A stretch of DNA of 64,000 bases from assembly GCA_022821085.1 (NCBI GenBank), contig JAJEEG010000002.1:434001-498000 (forward strand), written 5' to 3'. How positions within the stretch are numbered: the stretch's first letter is position 1; each line of letters opens with the position of its first letter. A program made the position numbers and the translations under genes. The notes under the pieces are model-generated. The model did no database searches, had not been told where the DNA came from, and saw nothing but the letters and a program-made list of their open reading frames with translations. Source of the DNA: Candidatus Latescibacterota bacterium. Its GTDB lineage: Bacteria; JAAXHH01. Positions 26,428 through 34,719 of this stretch are shown piece by piece.

Positions 26428-28992
26428 ATGCGGATCAAACGGCATTTTATCCTGATTCCATTCCTGGTATGCTGCCTGTCGCCCCTTCACACTTCGAGTG
26501 CGCGCCAGGAGGCTTCCGCACGGATGGTGACGAGCGCGTGGCAGGAATCGGGTGAGCGGCAAGCGCCGTCCGCCCCGCAGAACGGCGATTCCCGCTTGCT
26601 CGTCGTCGACTACGCCATGGCCTATCCGGTAGCGCACGCCGGGATGATCCGCGCGTTCTCGGAAGCGGGGTTCGACGTCGACTACCGGCCGTATTACCCC
26701 GCCATGGTGGAACGGGACGCCCGGGATTACGACGCCATCGTGCTGCTGGGCGGCGGCGATCCGGGCATGAGCATCCAGGAAGTGGACCTGGCGATCAACT
26801 TCGTCTCGCGCGGCAAAGTGCTCATGCTGGCCATGCCTTCCGACGGACCCTACGGCGAAGGGAGGAAGGTCAATCCCGGCGTCCACGACCGGTACCAGTT
26901 CAACGAGGTCCTGGCCCGCCTGGATATCAACCTGCATGCGCTGAACGCCGACCATGAAACCGGTCCCGTCCTGAATCCCGTGGTGCATTTCGAATGGGCC
27001 GCCGGCCACCCGGCCGCACGGGGCCTGGACGGCAGCGTAGCGGTCCGCTCCGGTACCCGCCTGCTCGTAGGCGACGCTGCCGTACCGCTGCTCGTGGAAC
27101 CAGAAGGCGCGCCGCCCGGAGAGGAGATCGAAGCGGAACCCGCGCCGGAACCCGAATACCGCGTGGTCCGCAGGACCATGCGCATCCCGCCGGATGGCGC
27201 GGTGCCGGGGGAAGAGGTCGAGCTGCTGCTGCGCGGCGACCGGGAGTTGCGGCCCAGCCTGTACTACCGGAACCGGGAGCCCGTCCCGGTGGACTGGACC
27301 ACGGCGAGATTCAGGGGCAAGGTGGAAGTCGTATCGGACGCGAAGGACACGCTGACCGTGCGCATGTCCGGCAATCGCTGGGGATCCGAATACGCGCTGG
27401 TCGGCGTTCCGGTGGAGGTCATCGCCGCCGCCTTCGCCGACCGGGAGATCCGGGAAGAGATCCGGTCCGCCTCGGACCTGGCGTCCATGCGGGACGACGA
27501 AGAGACCTTCGGCCGCCTGGCGGTGGCTGCCGCGGGACGGACCGGGCGGCTGAACGAGGGATTCGTCCTGGCCGTGGACCGGCAGGTGCTGTCCGGACTC
27601 GACCGGGCCCAGCCGCCCTTGGGCATCCCGACCGTGGAAGCCGACCGCGAAGGACTCAAGCGTTTTCTGGGCGGGTTCGCGAGGTACGTCCGCGCGCTGG
27701 TCGATTCCCCCGGGGACTGGTCATCCGACCACACGTACGCCACGGCCCGGATGCCCGGGAACCGGAAACCGGATATCTCCCTCAACAACGTATCCGTAGG
27801 TACGGTAGTGCCCGAACGGGTCCGGGTGGTCCGTAGCGCGGCGACCGGTCCGGGCGCAGCCACAAACGCCGACTCAGTCTCCGACCCGGCCGTTGGCGCG
27901 GAGCCTGCCCCCCCTGCCGTCGCCCCGGCTGCCGGCGCGGAGGCTGCGGGCACGGTGGCTGCTCCGCTTCGAGGCGTATGGGATTTCGTCGCCAGGCGGC
28001 ATGAGCATATGGGCGATCTCGCCGGCATGCTGCCCGGCCTCGGAATGGATTTCCTCTGGACCGTGGCGCCGGCCGCCAGCTACACCGGGGGTACCGAAGC
28101 GACGGGCGACGTGCGCTTCGAATCGTGGGCGCTGCCCATCCTCAACCGCCTGGGGGGCACACAGACAGCCTGGTACGCCGGCGTCAGCGCCCCGCGCGAA
28201 CGCGAGATCACCGGCGACTACGAAGCCGCCCGGGACGCCCGGGGGGACGCGGTCGGCCTGCCCTCCCGGCTGGACATGGCCTACCTGAACCGGCACCTCT
28301 TCGAGCCGGCGCGCGCCATCGCCCGGCACAGCCGCGGCCAGCGGGCCCTGAAGGCCATCGTGCACGACTGGGAGCCCCATATCACGCGCCCCGCGGAGGC
28401 CTATGCCGCGACCGACGCCTTCGACGATCTGCATTTCCGGTACTTCGTCCGCCATCTCGTCCGGAACGGACTGTACCACGGCGACGAATTCAGGTCGCTC
28501 ATGGGGCTGGACCGGGAAGACCGGTTCGAGTGGCTGCTGAAATCGGGATACCTGGAGACCTACATCCAGCTCCAGGAAGCCAACGCCGAGCGCCTCGGTG
28601 TGCTCTACCGGCAATCCATGGACGAAATCAATCCGCTACTGCGCCACGGCGCCTTCGTCCGCTCCCTGCGGCCGGACTGGTTTCGCCTGGGCTTCTGGAG
28701 AGGCGCCGGCACGGCGGAACGTCCCTTCCTCGTGTTCTCCTACGAACGTCCGCCGGACTGGTATGCCGGATTCTTGCGCGACCAGGGCATCTCCGTCCGG
28801 GTTATCCCCGTTGGGCTCCTGGGCCTGATGAGCAGTGAAGATCTGCCGGATGTCTTGCGAAAGGCCGCCGAACGAGGCGGCTACGCCCTTGAGCGCGGCA
28901 TCTGGCTCGTCGCCGACCCGGGCGAGGAATCGGGTCTGAACACGCCTCCCGGGGGCTTGACGCGGGAAGCGCTGCTGGAGGCGGTGCGGTAG
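26428..28992 (+). CDS. Large secreted protein, GATase-like N-terminal part, function unknown
   Basis: 854 aa. Signal peptide about 1-25. Residues 53-190 look like a Rossmann/class I GATase-like fold (LLVVDYAMAYP...YDAIVLLGGGDPG...GKVLMLAMPSDG). Residues about 230-340 are beta-rich. A Pro/Ala-rich linker lies near 475-515. The last 330 residues are helix-rich, acidic and Trp/Tyr-rich (VHDWEPHITRPAEAY, LRPDWFRLGFWRG) and could be a glycoside-hydrolase-like or substrate-binding domain. I do not recognise a named family. It shares the idea of a secreted GATase-like domain with the gene at 10405-11655. It has its own promoter, and the regulator-kinase lies divergent, so that protein could control it. 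Confidence 0.6.
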   Translation: MRIKRHFILIPFLVCCLSPLHTSSARQEASARMVTSAWQESGERQAPSAPQNGDSRLLVVDYAMAYPVAHAGMIRAFSEAGFDVDYRPYYPAMVERDARDYDAIVLLGGGDPGMSIQEVDLAINFVSRGKVLMLAMPSDGPYGEGRKVNPGVHDRYQFNEVLARLDINLHALNADHETGPVLNPVVHFEWAAGHPAARGLDGSVAVRSGTRLLVGDAAVPLLVEPEGAPPGEEIEAEPAPEPEYRVVRRTMRIPPDGAVPGEEVELLLRGDRELRPSLYYRNREPVPVDWTTARFRGKVEVVSDAKDTLTVRMSGNRWGSEYALVGVPVEVIAAAFADREIREEIRSASDLASMRDDEETFGRLAVAAAGRTGRLNEGFVLAVDRQVLSGLDRAQPPLGIPTVEADREGLKRFLGGFARYVRALVDSPGDWSSDHTYATARMPGNRKPDISLNNVSVGTVVPERVRVVRSAATGPGAATNADSVSDPAVGAEPAPPAVAPAAGAEAAGTVAAPLRGVWDFVARRHEHMGDLAGMLPGLGMDFLWTVAPAASYTGGTEATGDVRFESWALPILNRLGGTQTAWYAGVSAPREREITGDYEAARDARGDAVGLPSRLDMAYLNRHLFEPARAIARHSRGQRALKAIVHDWEPHITRPAEAYAATDAFDDLHFRYFVRHLVRNGLYHGDEFRSLMGLDREDRFEWLLKSGYLETYIQLQEANAERLGVLYRQSMDEINPLLRHGAFVRSLRPDWFRLGFWRGAGTAERPFLVFSYERPPDWYAGFLRDQGISVRVIPVGLLGLMSSEDLPDVLRKAAERGGYALERGIWLVADPGEESGLNTPPGGLTREALLEAVR

Positions 28993-29077
28993 GTGGACGG
29001 GGAGTAGATGGTCTGGCGCCGTACGCTGCCTACACCCGCGGGATTTTACTCATCATAATACTGTTGGGAGGTAGCGA

Positions 29078-29356
29078 ATGCCGGGAATATCCGACGGCCC
29101 CATGCAGTTTGAAGAGGATCTGGAGCAAATCAGAGACGATATCAGCCGGATACGGGAGGACATCGACTGGATGAGTCAGTTCGGGCCGGCTTTGATGAAC
29201 ATCATGAACGAGCTCAGGACGATCAGGCGACTGATGGAAGTGCACATGGGAGAAGTAACCCAGGAGGAGTTGCTTGAGGAAGTAGAGGAGAACAAAAAGG
29301 AACTTAGGGCATTTGAAAGCGCGCACGAACAGAGACTGAAGATAAAAAGGGAGTAA
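29078..29356 (+). CDS. Small coiled-coil protein, unknown function
   Basis: 92 aa, highly charged and almost wholly helical. Heptads of Ile/Leu (EEDLEQIRDDISRIREDIDW, then LMNIMNELRTIRRLMEVH) predict a coiled coil. There is no signal peptide or membrane segment. A strong ribosome site GGGAGGT sits 6 bases upstream, and a textbook terminator closes the gene 45 bases after its stop. It is therefore probably a well-expressed single gene. No family was recognised. Confidence 0.7.
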   Translation: MPGISDGPMQFEEDLEQIRDDISRIREDIDWMSQFGPALMNIMNELRTIRRLMEVHMGEVTQEELLEEVEENKKELRAFESAHEQRLKIKRE

Positions 29357-29400
29357 GGCCAGATCCCCTGGTATACAGGCCTACGAGTGGAATTTCGAAC

Positions 29401-29430
29401 GCCCGGCGGAACGATCGCCGGGCTTTTTTA
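29401..29430 (+). terminator. Intrinsic terminator
   Basis: An 8-bp stem, GCCCGGCG (29401-29408) with CGCCGGGC (29416-29423), and a 7-base loop are followed by TTTTTT. It ends the coiled-coil gene and insulates the peptide locus that begins downstream. Confidence 0.9.
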
Positions 29431-29760
29431 TTGCAACAAAAAAAGATTTTCCGCGAGAATCGGAAAATTCCGAAGGACTAATCCATTTAGACCGCGCGGC
29501 AGATGCTGGATTCAGTTACCACATCAGGTCGAGTTTCCGTTTGACGATCGAAGCGCTCTCGGAACCGCGCACTCCGAGACCTGTAACCGAGTTCCCTGGT
29601 ACCAGCGCAGGAAATGAGGTCCGCATCGAAGGAGAACGGAGGATGGAACCTGAATCAATGAGGAAAGGAGGCTGACGAAATACCAAATACGTTCGCAGGT
29701 AATACCACACACGTTCGTTACACGTTCGATCAAACCGTAAATCGAGGAGTACAGATCATC
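29431..29760 (+). promoter_or_regulatory. Upstream control region of the glycine-zipper peptide genes
   Basis: 330 bases without a sizeable gene. It holds a dyad ATTTTCCG-7-CGGAAAAT at 29446-29468. Close to the first peptide gene there are three copies of ACGTTCG at 29689-29695, 29711-29717 and 29722-29728, spaced 22 and 11 bases apart and so on one face of the helix. A possible 10-codon frame (29643-29675) precedes them. No standard -35/-10 pair stood out, so an alternative sigma factor or an activator is possible. Confidence 0.45.
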
Positions 29761-30039
29761 ATGAAAAAGCTTATTCTCTCCGTATTCATGTTCGCCATGA
29801 TCGCAAGCGCAAGCGTCAACTCGACGGCCAACGCGTCGATGGCTAAAACGCCCGGTGTCATAGCGACGCCGAACCTGATCTACTGCCTGTCTATGGAACA
29901 TGCGGACGTGAGAAAAACATCTGCCGGTGTAGGCGGTACTGTATTAGGCGCCTGGGCAATTAAAGCTGGATACGGCGTTGCCATAGTCGCGGGATGGACA
30001 GGTGTCGGGATAGTCGGAGGGCTTGCTCTCGGTTACTAG
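29761..30039 (+). CDS. Glycine-zipper peptide precursor A (bacteriocin-like candidate)
   Basis: 92 aa. Residues 1-25 form a Sec signal peptide (MKKLILSVFMFAMIASASV...ANA, A-x-A cleavage). The remaining 67 residues have a polar stretch with one cysteine (Cys42 in LIYCL) and a C-terminal hydrophobic part with glycine-zipper spacing (GYGVAIVAG..GVGIVGGLALGY). Ribosome site GAGGAG is 10-14 bases upstream. A paralog follows 108 bases on. Size, export signal, membrane-active composition and the DUF95 gene downstream suggest a pore-forming antimicrobial peptide, possibly processed or circularised. That role is inference. A structural surface peptide is the alternative. Confidence 0.7.
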   Translation: MKKLILSVFMFAMIASASVNSTANASMAKTPGVIATPNLIYCLSMEHADVRKTSAGVGGTVLGAWAIKAGYGVAIVAGWTGVGIVGGLALGY

Positions 30040-30147
30040 GACATACGTTCAGGCGAAGTGGCGAGAAGGCTGACTGCATTTCAAAGACGATCAACGAATA
30101 ACCAAACAGGTTCGATTTAAACCAACATTCGAGGAGTACAGACTATC

Positions 30148-30429
30148 GTGAAAAAGCTCATTCTCTCCGTGTTCATGTTCGCCCTGATCGCGGGCGCAAG
30201 TGTCAACTCGACGGCCAACGCGCCGGTCTCCGAAACATCCGACATCGCCATGCCACAACTGGTTTACTGCTTGACGAATTCAGAAGCAGTTCAGCACGCG
30301 TCAGGTGCAGGTGCAGCCGCTGGTGCAGCCGCAGGTGCATATTGGGCTATTAAACTTGGATATGGCCTCGCCGCAGTTGCAGGCATATCGGGTGTCGGGT
30401 TAATTGGAGGGCTTGCTCTCGGTTACTAA
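30148..30429 (+). CDS. Glycine-zipper peptide precursor B, paralog of A
   Basis: 93 aa, GTG start with the same GAGGAGTACAGA ribosome site as its neighbour. The signal peptide is nearly identical to that of peptide A (MKKLILSVFMFALIAGASV...ANA). The core shares the single cysteine (Cys41 in LVYCL) and the end AIKLGYGL..VAG..GVGLIGGLALGY, but has an Ala-Gly-rich insertion (SGAGAAAGAAAGA) where A has VGG. Constant leader and tail with a variable middle is common in two-component or multi-copy bacteriocin precursors. A strong hairpin follows the stop and may limit readthrough into the processing genes. Confidence 0.7.
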   Translation: MKKLILSVFMFALIAGASVNSTANAPVSETSDIAMPQLVYCLTNSEAVQHASGAGAAAGAAAGAYWAIKLGYGLAAVAGISGVGLIGGLALGY

Positions 30430-30442
30430 GCCCGGAGGTTAA

Positions 30443-30472
30443 GGGGAAGGGGGACATGTCTCCCCCTTCTCC
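30443..30472 (+). terminator. Strong hairpin after the peptide genes, possible attenuator
   Basis: GGGGAAGGGGGA (30443-30454) pairs with TCCCCCTTCTCC (30461-30472) over 12 bp with one G-T pair and a 6-base loop. It lacks a T run, so it is more likely a partial terminator or mRNA-stabilising hairpin than a full stop. Confidence 0.55.
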
Positions 30473-30561
30473 GGTACACCTGGATGAACATGCTATAGGA
30501 TTAGATTGTATACACGCTCGCACCCTCAATATGGACTCGAATACCATCCGGAACCATCGCT

Positions 30562-31140
30562 ATGACTGCTAACGCATACCGCCTTAACAAGCTACCATTT
30601 CTTCTCGCTGTGTGTTGTATACTGGCCGGTTTTTTTGTCGGCAGTTCAATACCCATTGATGCGGGATCTGCCAGCATGCCGGACCATCCTTCCGAGTCGA
30701 ACGCCCTGCCAATTCGCGGATTCCTGGATGGATATGATGAATGGGAATTGATCATTGGAGCGAATATAAGGGTCTGCGTTAATCTTCTGATCGGGCTTCT
30801 GTCGCTTGGATACATGAGCATGCTTAACCTGGCCTGGATCGGGCTCAGCTTCGGATGGGCCGTCCAATCCGCGATAGAATCCGGCATGTCGAGCCATAAA
30901 CTGGCCGCGCTGACATTGCCTCATGGATTGTTGGAACTCGGTGGATTCGCCATGGTAGCGGCTGTGGGTTGCGAAGGGTTCGCCTTTGTGTATAGAAAGC
31001 TGAGATTCGATGTATGGTCTTTCGGTTGTGACAGGCTGTCATTGAATCTCCGAAGGCTTACGGCAGGACTTTGTTTAGTACTTGCAGCCTCGATTGTGGA
31101 AACCTACATAACCGGCCAGATTGCAGCCAGGTTCAATTGA
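30562..31140 (+). CDS. SpoIIM/DUF95 family membrane protein
   Basis: 192 aa with about five membrane helices. A first helix at 13-30 is followed by an extracytoplasmic loop. The core ANIRVCVNLLIGLLSLGY...NLAWIGLSFGWAVQSA, then LPHGLLELGGFAMVAAVGCEGF, is the DUF95 (SpoIIM) signature. DUF95 proteins are a constant member of circular bacteriocin gene clusters in Gram-positives (AS-48, carnocyclin and others), where they help maturation, export or protection. They also occur elsewhere without bacteriocins. Directly downstream of two peptide genes, the bacteriocin role is the better reading. It is followed by a second membrane protein 10 bases later. Confidence 0.75.
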   Translation: MTANAYRLNKLPFLLAVCCILAGFFVGSSIPIDAGSASMPDHPSESNALPIRGFLDGYDEWELIIGANIRVCVNLLIGLLSLGYMSMLNLAWIGLSFGWAVQSAIESGMSSHKLAALTLPHGLLELGGFAMVAAVGCEGFAFVYRKLRFDVWSFGCDRLSLNLRRLTAGLCLVLAASIVETYITGQIAARFN

Positions 31141-31150
31141 AGGAACGATT

Positions 31151-31786
31151 ATGCACAACCCCAGTTGGACTGTTGCCAGAATCTCGTCGATCGGAAGTGC
31201 ACGGTCGGTATGGATCGGCATCGGTGTATTTGTAACCTACCTGATAGCAAACGTACTCACCGTGGTTTTAATGTTCAGAACCACCATCGATCAGATTCCG
31301 GAACACCTGGCCAGCGCATACGCGCAGGTGTTGACGATTATGCAAATCAGCACGTCGGCGGGGGTCTTGTTCGGCGACATCATCACATTGGTGCTGGGTT
31401 GGGTGTTCATCGTGATCGCTGTAACGCTAATGAGCGGACGGCGGAGTTACCGTGCATTGTTCGGCTGGTTATGTATCGGACACCTTCCGCTCGTCGTGTA
31501 TTCTACGTGTTTTGCCGTACTGTTGGGCTTGTTTTCCGACGTTTTGGCCTATAAGGGGTTGGCTTCTATTGCCACAATAGACCAGTTGCCCATAGAATTG
31601 GCCAAAATGCAGGATACCGGGTGGTTCGCATGGATCCGCTATGGGCGCTACCTGGCGTACGCATTTACCCTGGCTTTCGCTTGCGAAGCGGTACACCGAG
31701 TGAATGCGTTGCCCCGGCTGAGGTCTATCGGGATTCTGTCGGCCTATGCATTCATACATGTGTTCATAACGATGTTTGTTTCTTAA
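31151..31786 (+). CDS. Polytopic membrane protein in peptide locus, Yip1-like?
   Basis: 211 aa from ATG 31151, preceded by GAAGGA. Five hydrophobic helices are seen with short loops and a lone extracytoplasmic loop around 130-155. The general build resembles Yip1-type proteins, but no motif is decisive. Spacing of 10 bases from the DUF95 gene and 24 bases to the M48 peptidase gene argues for one operon. It may be a transporter part or an immunity protein. I cannot name its function. Confidence 0.6.
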   Translation: MHNPSWTVARISSIGSARSVWIGIGVFVTYLIANVLTVVLMFRTTIDQIPEHLASAYAQVLTIMQISTSAGVLFGDIITLVLGWVFIVIAVTLMSGRRSYRALFGWLCIGHLPLVVYSTCFAVLLGLFSDVLAYKGLASIATIDQLPIELAKMQDTGWFAWIRYGRYLAYAFTLAFACEAVHRVNALPRLRSIGILSAYAFIHVFITMFVS

Positions 31787-31810
31787 CGGACAAATGAACA
31801 GCAGGTTTTA

Positions 31811-32737
31811 ATGAACAATCCCAAGTGCGAGCGTGACGCCGTCGACAGCCTGCCGGACAAACAGGGAGCGATCCGGTTGACCTGGCGTGATAAACTGGTG
31901 GAGTTTGGACTCGATGCGTGCATGATGTTGACATGCATGTTCATCGCGGTCGCCGTGTTTGTTTGTATTTTCCTCTCAGCGTTTGATCTGGTCGAAGAGG
32001 CGGCTCCGGGTCTTACAGACAGGAGATCCTTTGCAATCATCATCTTAGTCGTCTTTTCGGCTGCCGCAGGGAACGCCTGTGCTTATCTGTGTTTCCCTTA
32101 TCTGACTCGTTTCATCTTTCGTGGATATGAGTTACAGGATGATCGTCTGGTCCGGTCGGTCAGGATACTGATGGCAAACACCGGAATGGATATCACAGCG
32201 GAAACCTTGTATGCCATAAAGGGAAGGACGGCCAACGCGATGGTTTCCGGTCTTTTTAGAAAAGCCCGTTACATCTTCTTTACCGACAAGCTTCTGGAGA
32301 GGATGGACGAGGAGGAAATCCTGGCGGTTTTCGCTCACGAATTGGCACATATTCGTCACAGACACCTGCCCAAGATGTTGCTGGCGTCGATTCTGTGGAT
32401 TTGCGTGTATCAGATCGTCTTGTATCTGATCGATTTTAATTCCTATTACGATGCTCTTGACGAGTCCATGAAATTCTGGGCGTCCGGTCTGATGGGCGGC
32501 GTGAACGTATGGCTGACTATGCTTCTTGTCTTATTGCCTCTATCACGGAGGAACGAATACGAAGCGGACGCCACGGCTGCAGAATGGGTGGGAACGGAGC
32601 GTTACCAACGGGCTCTTTTTCGTCTGCATCAACTTAATGACAGATTAAAGCCGCCTTCGAGATTTGCTAAAGTGCTTCTGACCCACCCCACTCTGCAAAA
32701 CCGCCTCGACCGTGTCGCACAGTTGAACTCGAAATAG
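31811..32737 (+). CDS. M48 family membrane metallopeptidase A (HtpX/Ste24-like)
   Basis: 308 aa. Two N-terminal helices (about 37-60, 74-96), a zinc site HELAH at 176-180, two further helices (about 190-210, 228-245), and the third ligand Glu251 in NEYEADATA. The pattern AKGRTANAMVSGLFRKARYIFFT-like stretch before the motif is typical of M48B. It should cleave membrane or exported peptides at the inner membrane. Here the likely substrate is one of the two peptide precursors or misfolded copies of them. A clear paralog lies at 37227-38222 on the other strand. Confidence 0.88.
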   Translation: MNNPKCERDAVDSLPDKQGAIRLTWRDKLVEFGLDACMMLTCMFIAVAVFVCIFLSAFDLVEEAAPGLTDRRSFAIIILVVFSAAAGNACAYLCFPYLTRFIFRGYELQDDRLVRSVRILMANTGMDITAETLYAIKGRTANAMVSGLFRKARYIFFTDKLLERMDEEEILAVFAHELAHIRHRHLPKMLLASILWICVYQIVLYLIDFNSYYDALDESMKFWASGLMGGVNVWLTMLLVLLPLSRRNEYEADATAAEWVGTERYQRALFRLHQLNDRLKPPSRFAKVLLTHPTLQNRLDRVAQLNSK

Positions 32738-32774
32738 TTGAGTTTTTATCAAATGAGAAGGAAACCCCTCTACA

Positions 32775-33977
32775 TTGAAACTTCTTCGATTTTTGGTTTT
32801 GACGGCGCTTTGCGTTCTGCTCGACCTGCGCTTCGCGTCGCACGGGGCGGTGCCGGACTCCCTGGCGCTGTCCGAATTCGCCCGGATCATGACCGCGTTC
32901 TCCGAAAAGCCCGGTCACTTCCCGGGGGACAACTTCGTTACGAATGAAACGTCCTATCTGCACGTCGTTCCTACGGTTATCGAACTGGGCAAACGCGGCG
33001 GGGTCTATATCGGCGTCGGTACGGAGCAGAACTTCTCCTACATAGCCACGTCGAGACCGGATATCGCTTTCATCGTCGACATCCGTCGCGAGAACCTGCT
33101 TCAGCATCTCCTCTACAAAGCCCTTTTTGCCCTGGCCCGGGACCGAACGTCCTTCCTGGCGCTGCTGTTCAGCCGACAGCACCGGGAGGGCGAAACGGCT
33201 GTGACCGGACGACCGGAACGCACGGCCGCCATTACCGAAGTCTTGGATTACATTGAAACGTCAACCACGGCCGACTCCCTGCTCTTTGAAGAAAACTGGA
33301 AGCGGCTCCGGCGGGAAGTCAGGCGGTATGGGATCGAAGACCGGGACGATCTCGACAAGATGCTTTACATCTACCGGTCGTTTTACGAAAAACAACTTTC
33401 GATCCGGTACGCCGAAACCCGCCTGGGAAACGGCCTGTCCTATCCGACGTTCAGGGAGCTGATGGCAGGCACGACGAAAGAAGGGGATTTCGCCAGTTTC
33501 CTGAGTACCGAAGATGCATTCGGGTTTGTGAAGCACCTGCATCACAGGAACCTGGTCATTCCCGTCGTGGGGAACTTCGCGGGCGGGAAGGCGCTGAGGG
33601 CCATCGGCACTTTCGCTGAAGTCCACGGCACGAGCGTATCCGTTTACTACGTGTCGAACGTCGAGTACTTCCTCATAAATCACTTCTACTACGTGTTCAA
33701 ATGGTACGTCGCGAATGTCGACGCGCTTCCGATCGATGAGCACAGCCTGATGATCCGTTCCTACCTGGGCGTGGAATCCCATCCCAGGAGAGTGGGCCGG
33801 CATCTGTCCACGAGCACGGCGCACCACATCAGCACGTTCCTTGAGAGTTACAGGCGGGGTGCGTATACCCGTACGAAACCGGTCTGGTGGAGGTTCTGGC
33901 CCTGGGACAGTCCATACTGGTCGGGCGGCGGACACAGCTACTACCACCTGGTCATCATGGGAGATCTATGTCCATGA
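32775..33977 (+). CDS. Secreted or anchored protein of unknown function (VGTEQNFSYIA type)
   Basis: 400 aa, TTG start with GAAGGAAA upstream. A hydrophobic leader (about 1-24) suggests export. Conserved-looking blocks are NETSYLHVVPTVIELGKRGGVYIGVGTEQNF split around the middle, AFIVDIRRENLLQHLLYKALF, and NFAGGKALRAIG. The layout of a glycine loop, an acidic VDIR strand and a later acidic loop is reminiscent of Rossmann-type methyltransferase folds, though an exported methyltransferase would be odd. Similar proteins in other phyla are uncharacterised. The next gene starts 10 bases before its stop, so it belongs to the same transcript as the Yip1-MacA-MacB set. Confidence 0.6.
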   Translation: MKLLRFLVLTALCVLLDLRFASHGAVPDSLALSEFARIMTAFSEKPGHFPGDNFVTNETSYLHVVPTVIELGKRGGVYIGVGTEQNFSYIATSRPDIAFIVDIRRENLLQHLLYKALFALARDRTSFLALLFSRQHREGETAVTGRPERTAAITEVLDYIETSTTADSLLFEENWKRLRREVRRYGIEDRDDLDKMLYIYRSFYEKQLSIRYAETRLGNGLSYPTFRELMAGTTKEGDFASFLSTEDAFGFVKHLHHRNLVIPVVGNFAGGKALRAIGTFAEVHGTSVSVYYVSNVEYFLINHFYYVFKWYVANVDALPIDEHSLMIRSYLGVESHPRRVGRHLSTSTAHHISTFLESYRRGAYTRTKPVWWRFWPWDSPYWSGGGHSYYHLVIMGDLCP

Positions 33978-34699
33978 GCGCTTCCACAGATCTGGTAAGA
34001 TATGCCGGGCGATGGCTCCAGGTCTTCTACAGGCCGGGGAAGGCCTTTGCGGATCTAGAATCAGGACAATCCACCGCCGAGTGGATGTCGGTGCTGATCC
34101 TGGTCATGTCGGTCGTCCTTTGCGCCGGGATAGTCACCTTGCCCGTTGCGCTGAATGCGGAAAGGGCGTTGATCGAGACTGAATTCCAGTCCTATTCGGA
34201 TCTGAGTGCAGATCAACATTCCCTCATTCTACGCGAGGCCGTGCAATTCGACCATCGTCAGCTCATCGGACTTCTGGTCATGCCCGCCAGCGTTTGCTTC
34301 ATGGTCGCAGCGTGGTCGGTGGTGGGAAAACACTGCGGTGAATTGATATTCGGCAAGCCGCTGCCGTACGGCAAGGTCCTTCCGATAACCGGCTATGCCT
34401 CGCTTGTCCTCGTACCCGAAACCATCGTCAAGACCGCGCTTGTGTTGCTGTCCGGTTCGCTCGATCCTCCCATCCATCCCGGTCTGTTTCTCGATGACGC
34501 GGACCCCGAAACCCTTTGGATACTGTTTCTGCCAGGGGTCGATTTCTTCGGAGTCTGGTTTCTTTTCCTGCTGGGACTCGGCCTGGCGCGGACTTTCCGG
34601 GGATCGGCGACGCTCGCCTGGCTCGTGCTGGGACTGGTGTGGGGCATATGGATTGTCATTCGCAGGACGATCGAGCTGCTCGGAACGGTATACGTATAG
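33968..34699 (+). CDS. Yip1 family membrane protein (YknW-like)
   Basis: 243 aa from ATG 33968, with GGAG five bases upstream, overlapping the previous gene. The start RYAGRWLQVFYRPGKAFADLE and five following helices are typical of Yip1-domain proteins. In Bacillus, the Yip1 protein YknW works with the adaptor YknX, the ATPase YknY and the permease YknZ in protection from the SDP killing peptide. Here the adaptor and permease follow directly, 20 and 21 bases apart, giving the same order without an ATPase. A role in peptide export or self-protection is inferred. Confidence 0.7.
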   Translation: MSMSASTDLVRYAGRWLQVFYRPGKAFADLESGQSTAEWMSVLILVMSVVLCAGIVTLPVALNAERALIETEFQSYSDLSADQHSLILREAVQFDHRQLIGLLVMPASVCFMVAAWSVVGKHCGELIFGKPLPYGKVLPITGYASLVLVPETIVKTALVLLSGSLDPPIHPGLFLDDADPETLWILFLPGVDFFGVWFLFLLGLGLARTFRGSATLAWLVLGLVWGIWIVIRRTIELLGTVYV

Positions 34700-34719
34700 C
34701 TTCAGGGAACCAATTGGTC

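Noticed and set aside
29761-30429. Firm naming of the peptides as circular bacteriocins
   Set aside because: Size and DUF95 neighbour fit, but Sec signal peptides, a conserved Cys and a diderm host differ from known ones, and N-to-C joining cannot be seen from sequence.
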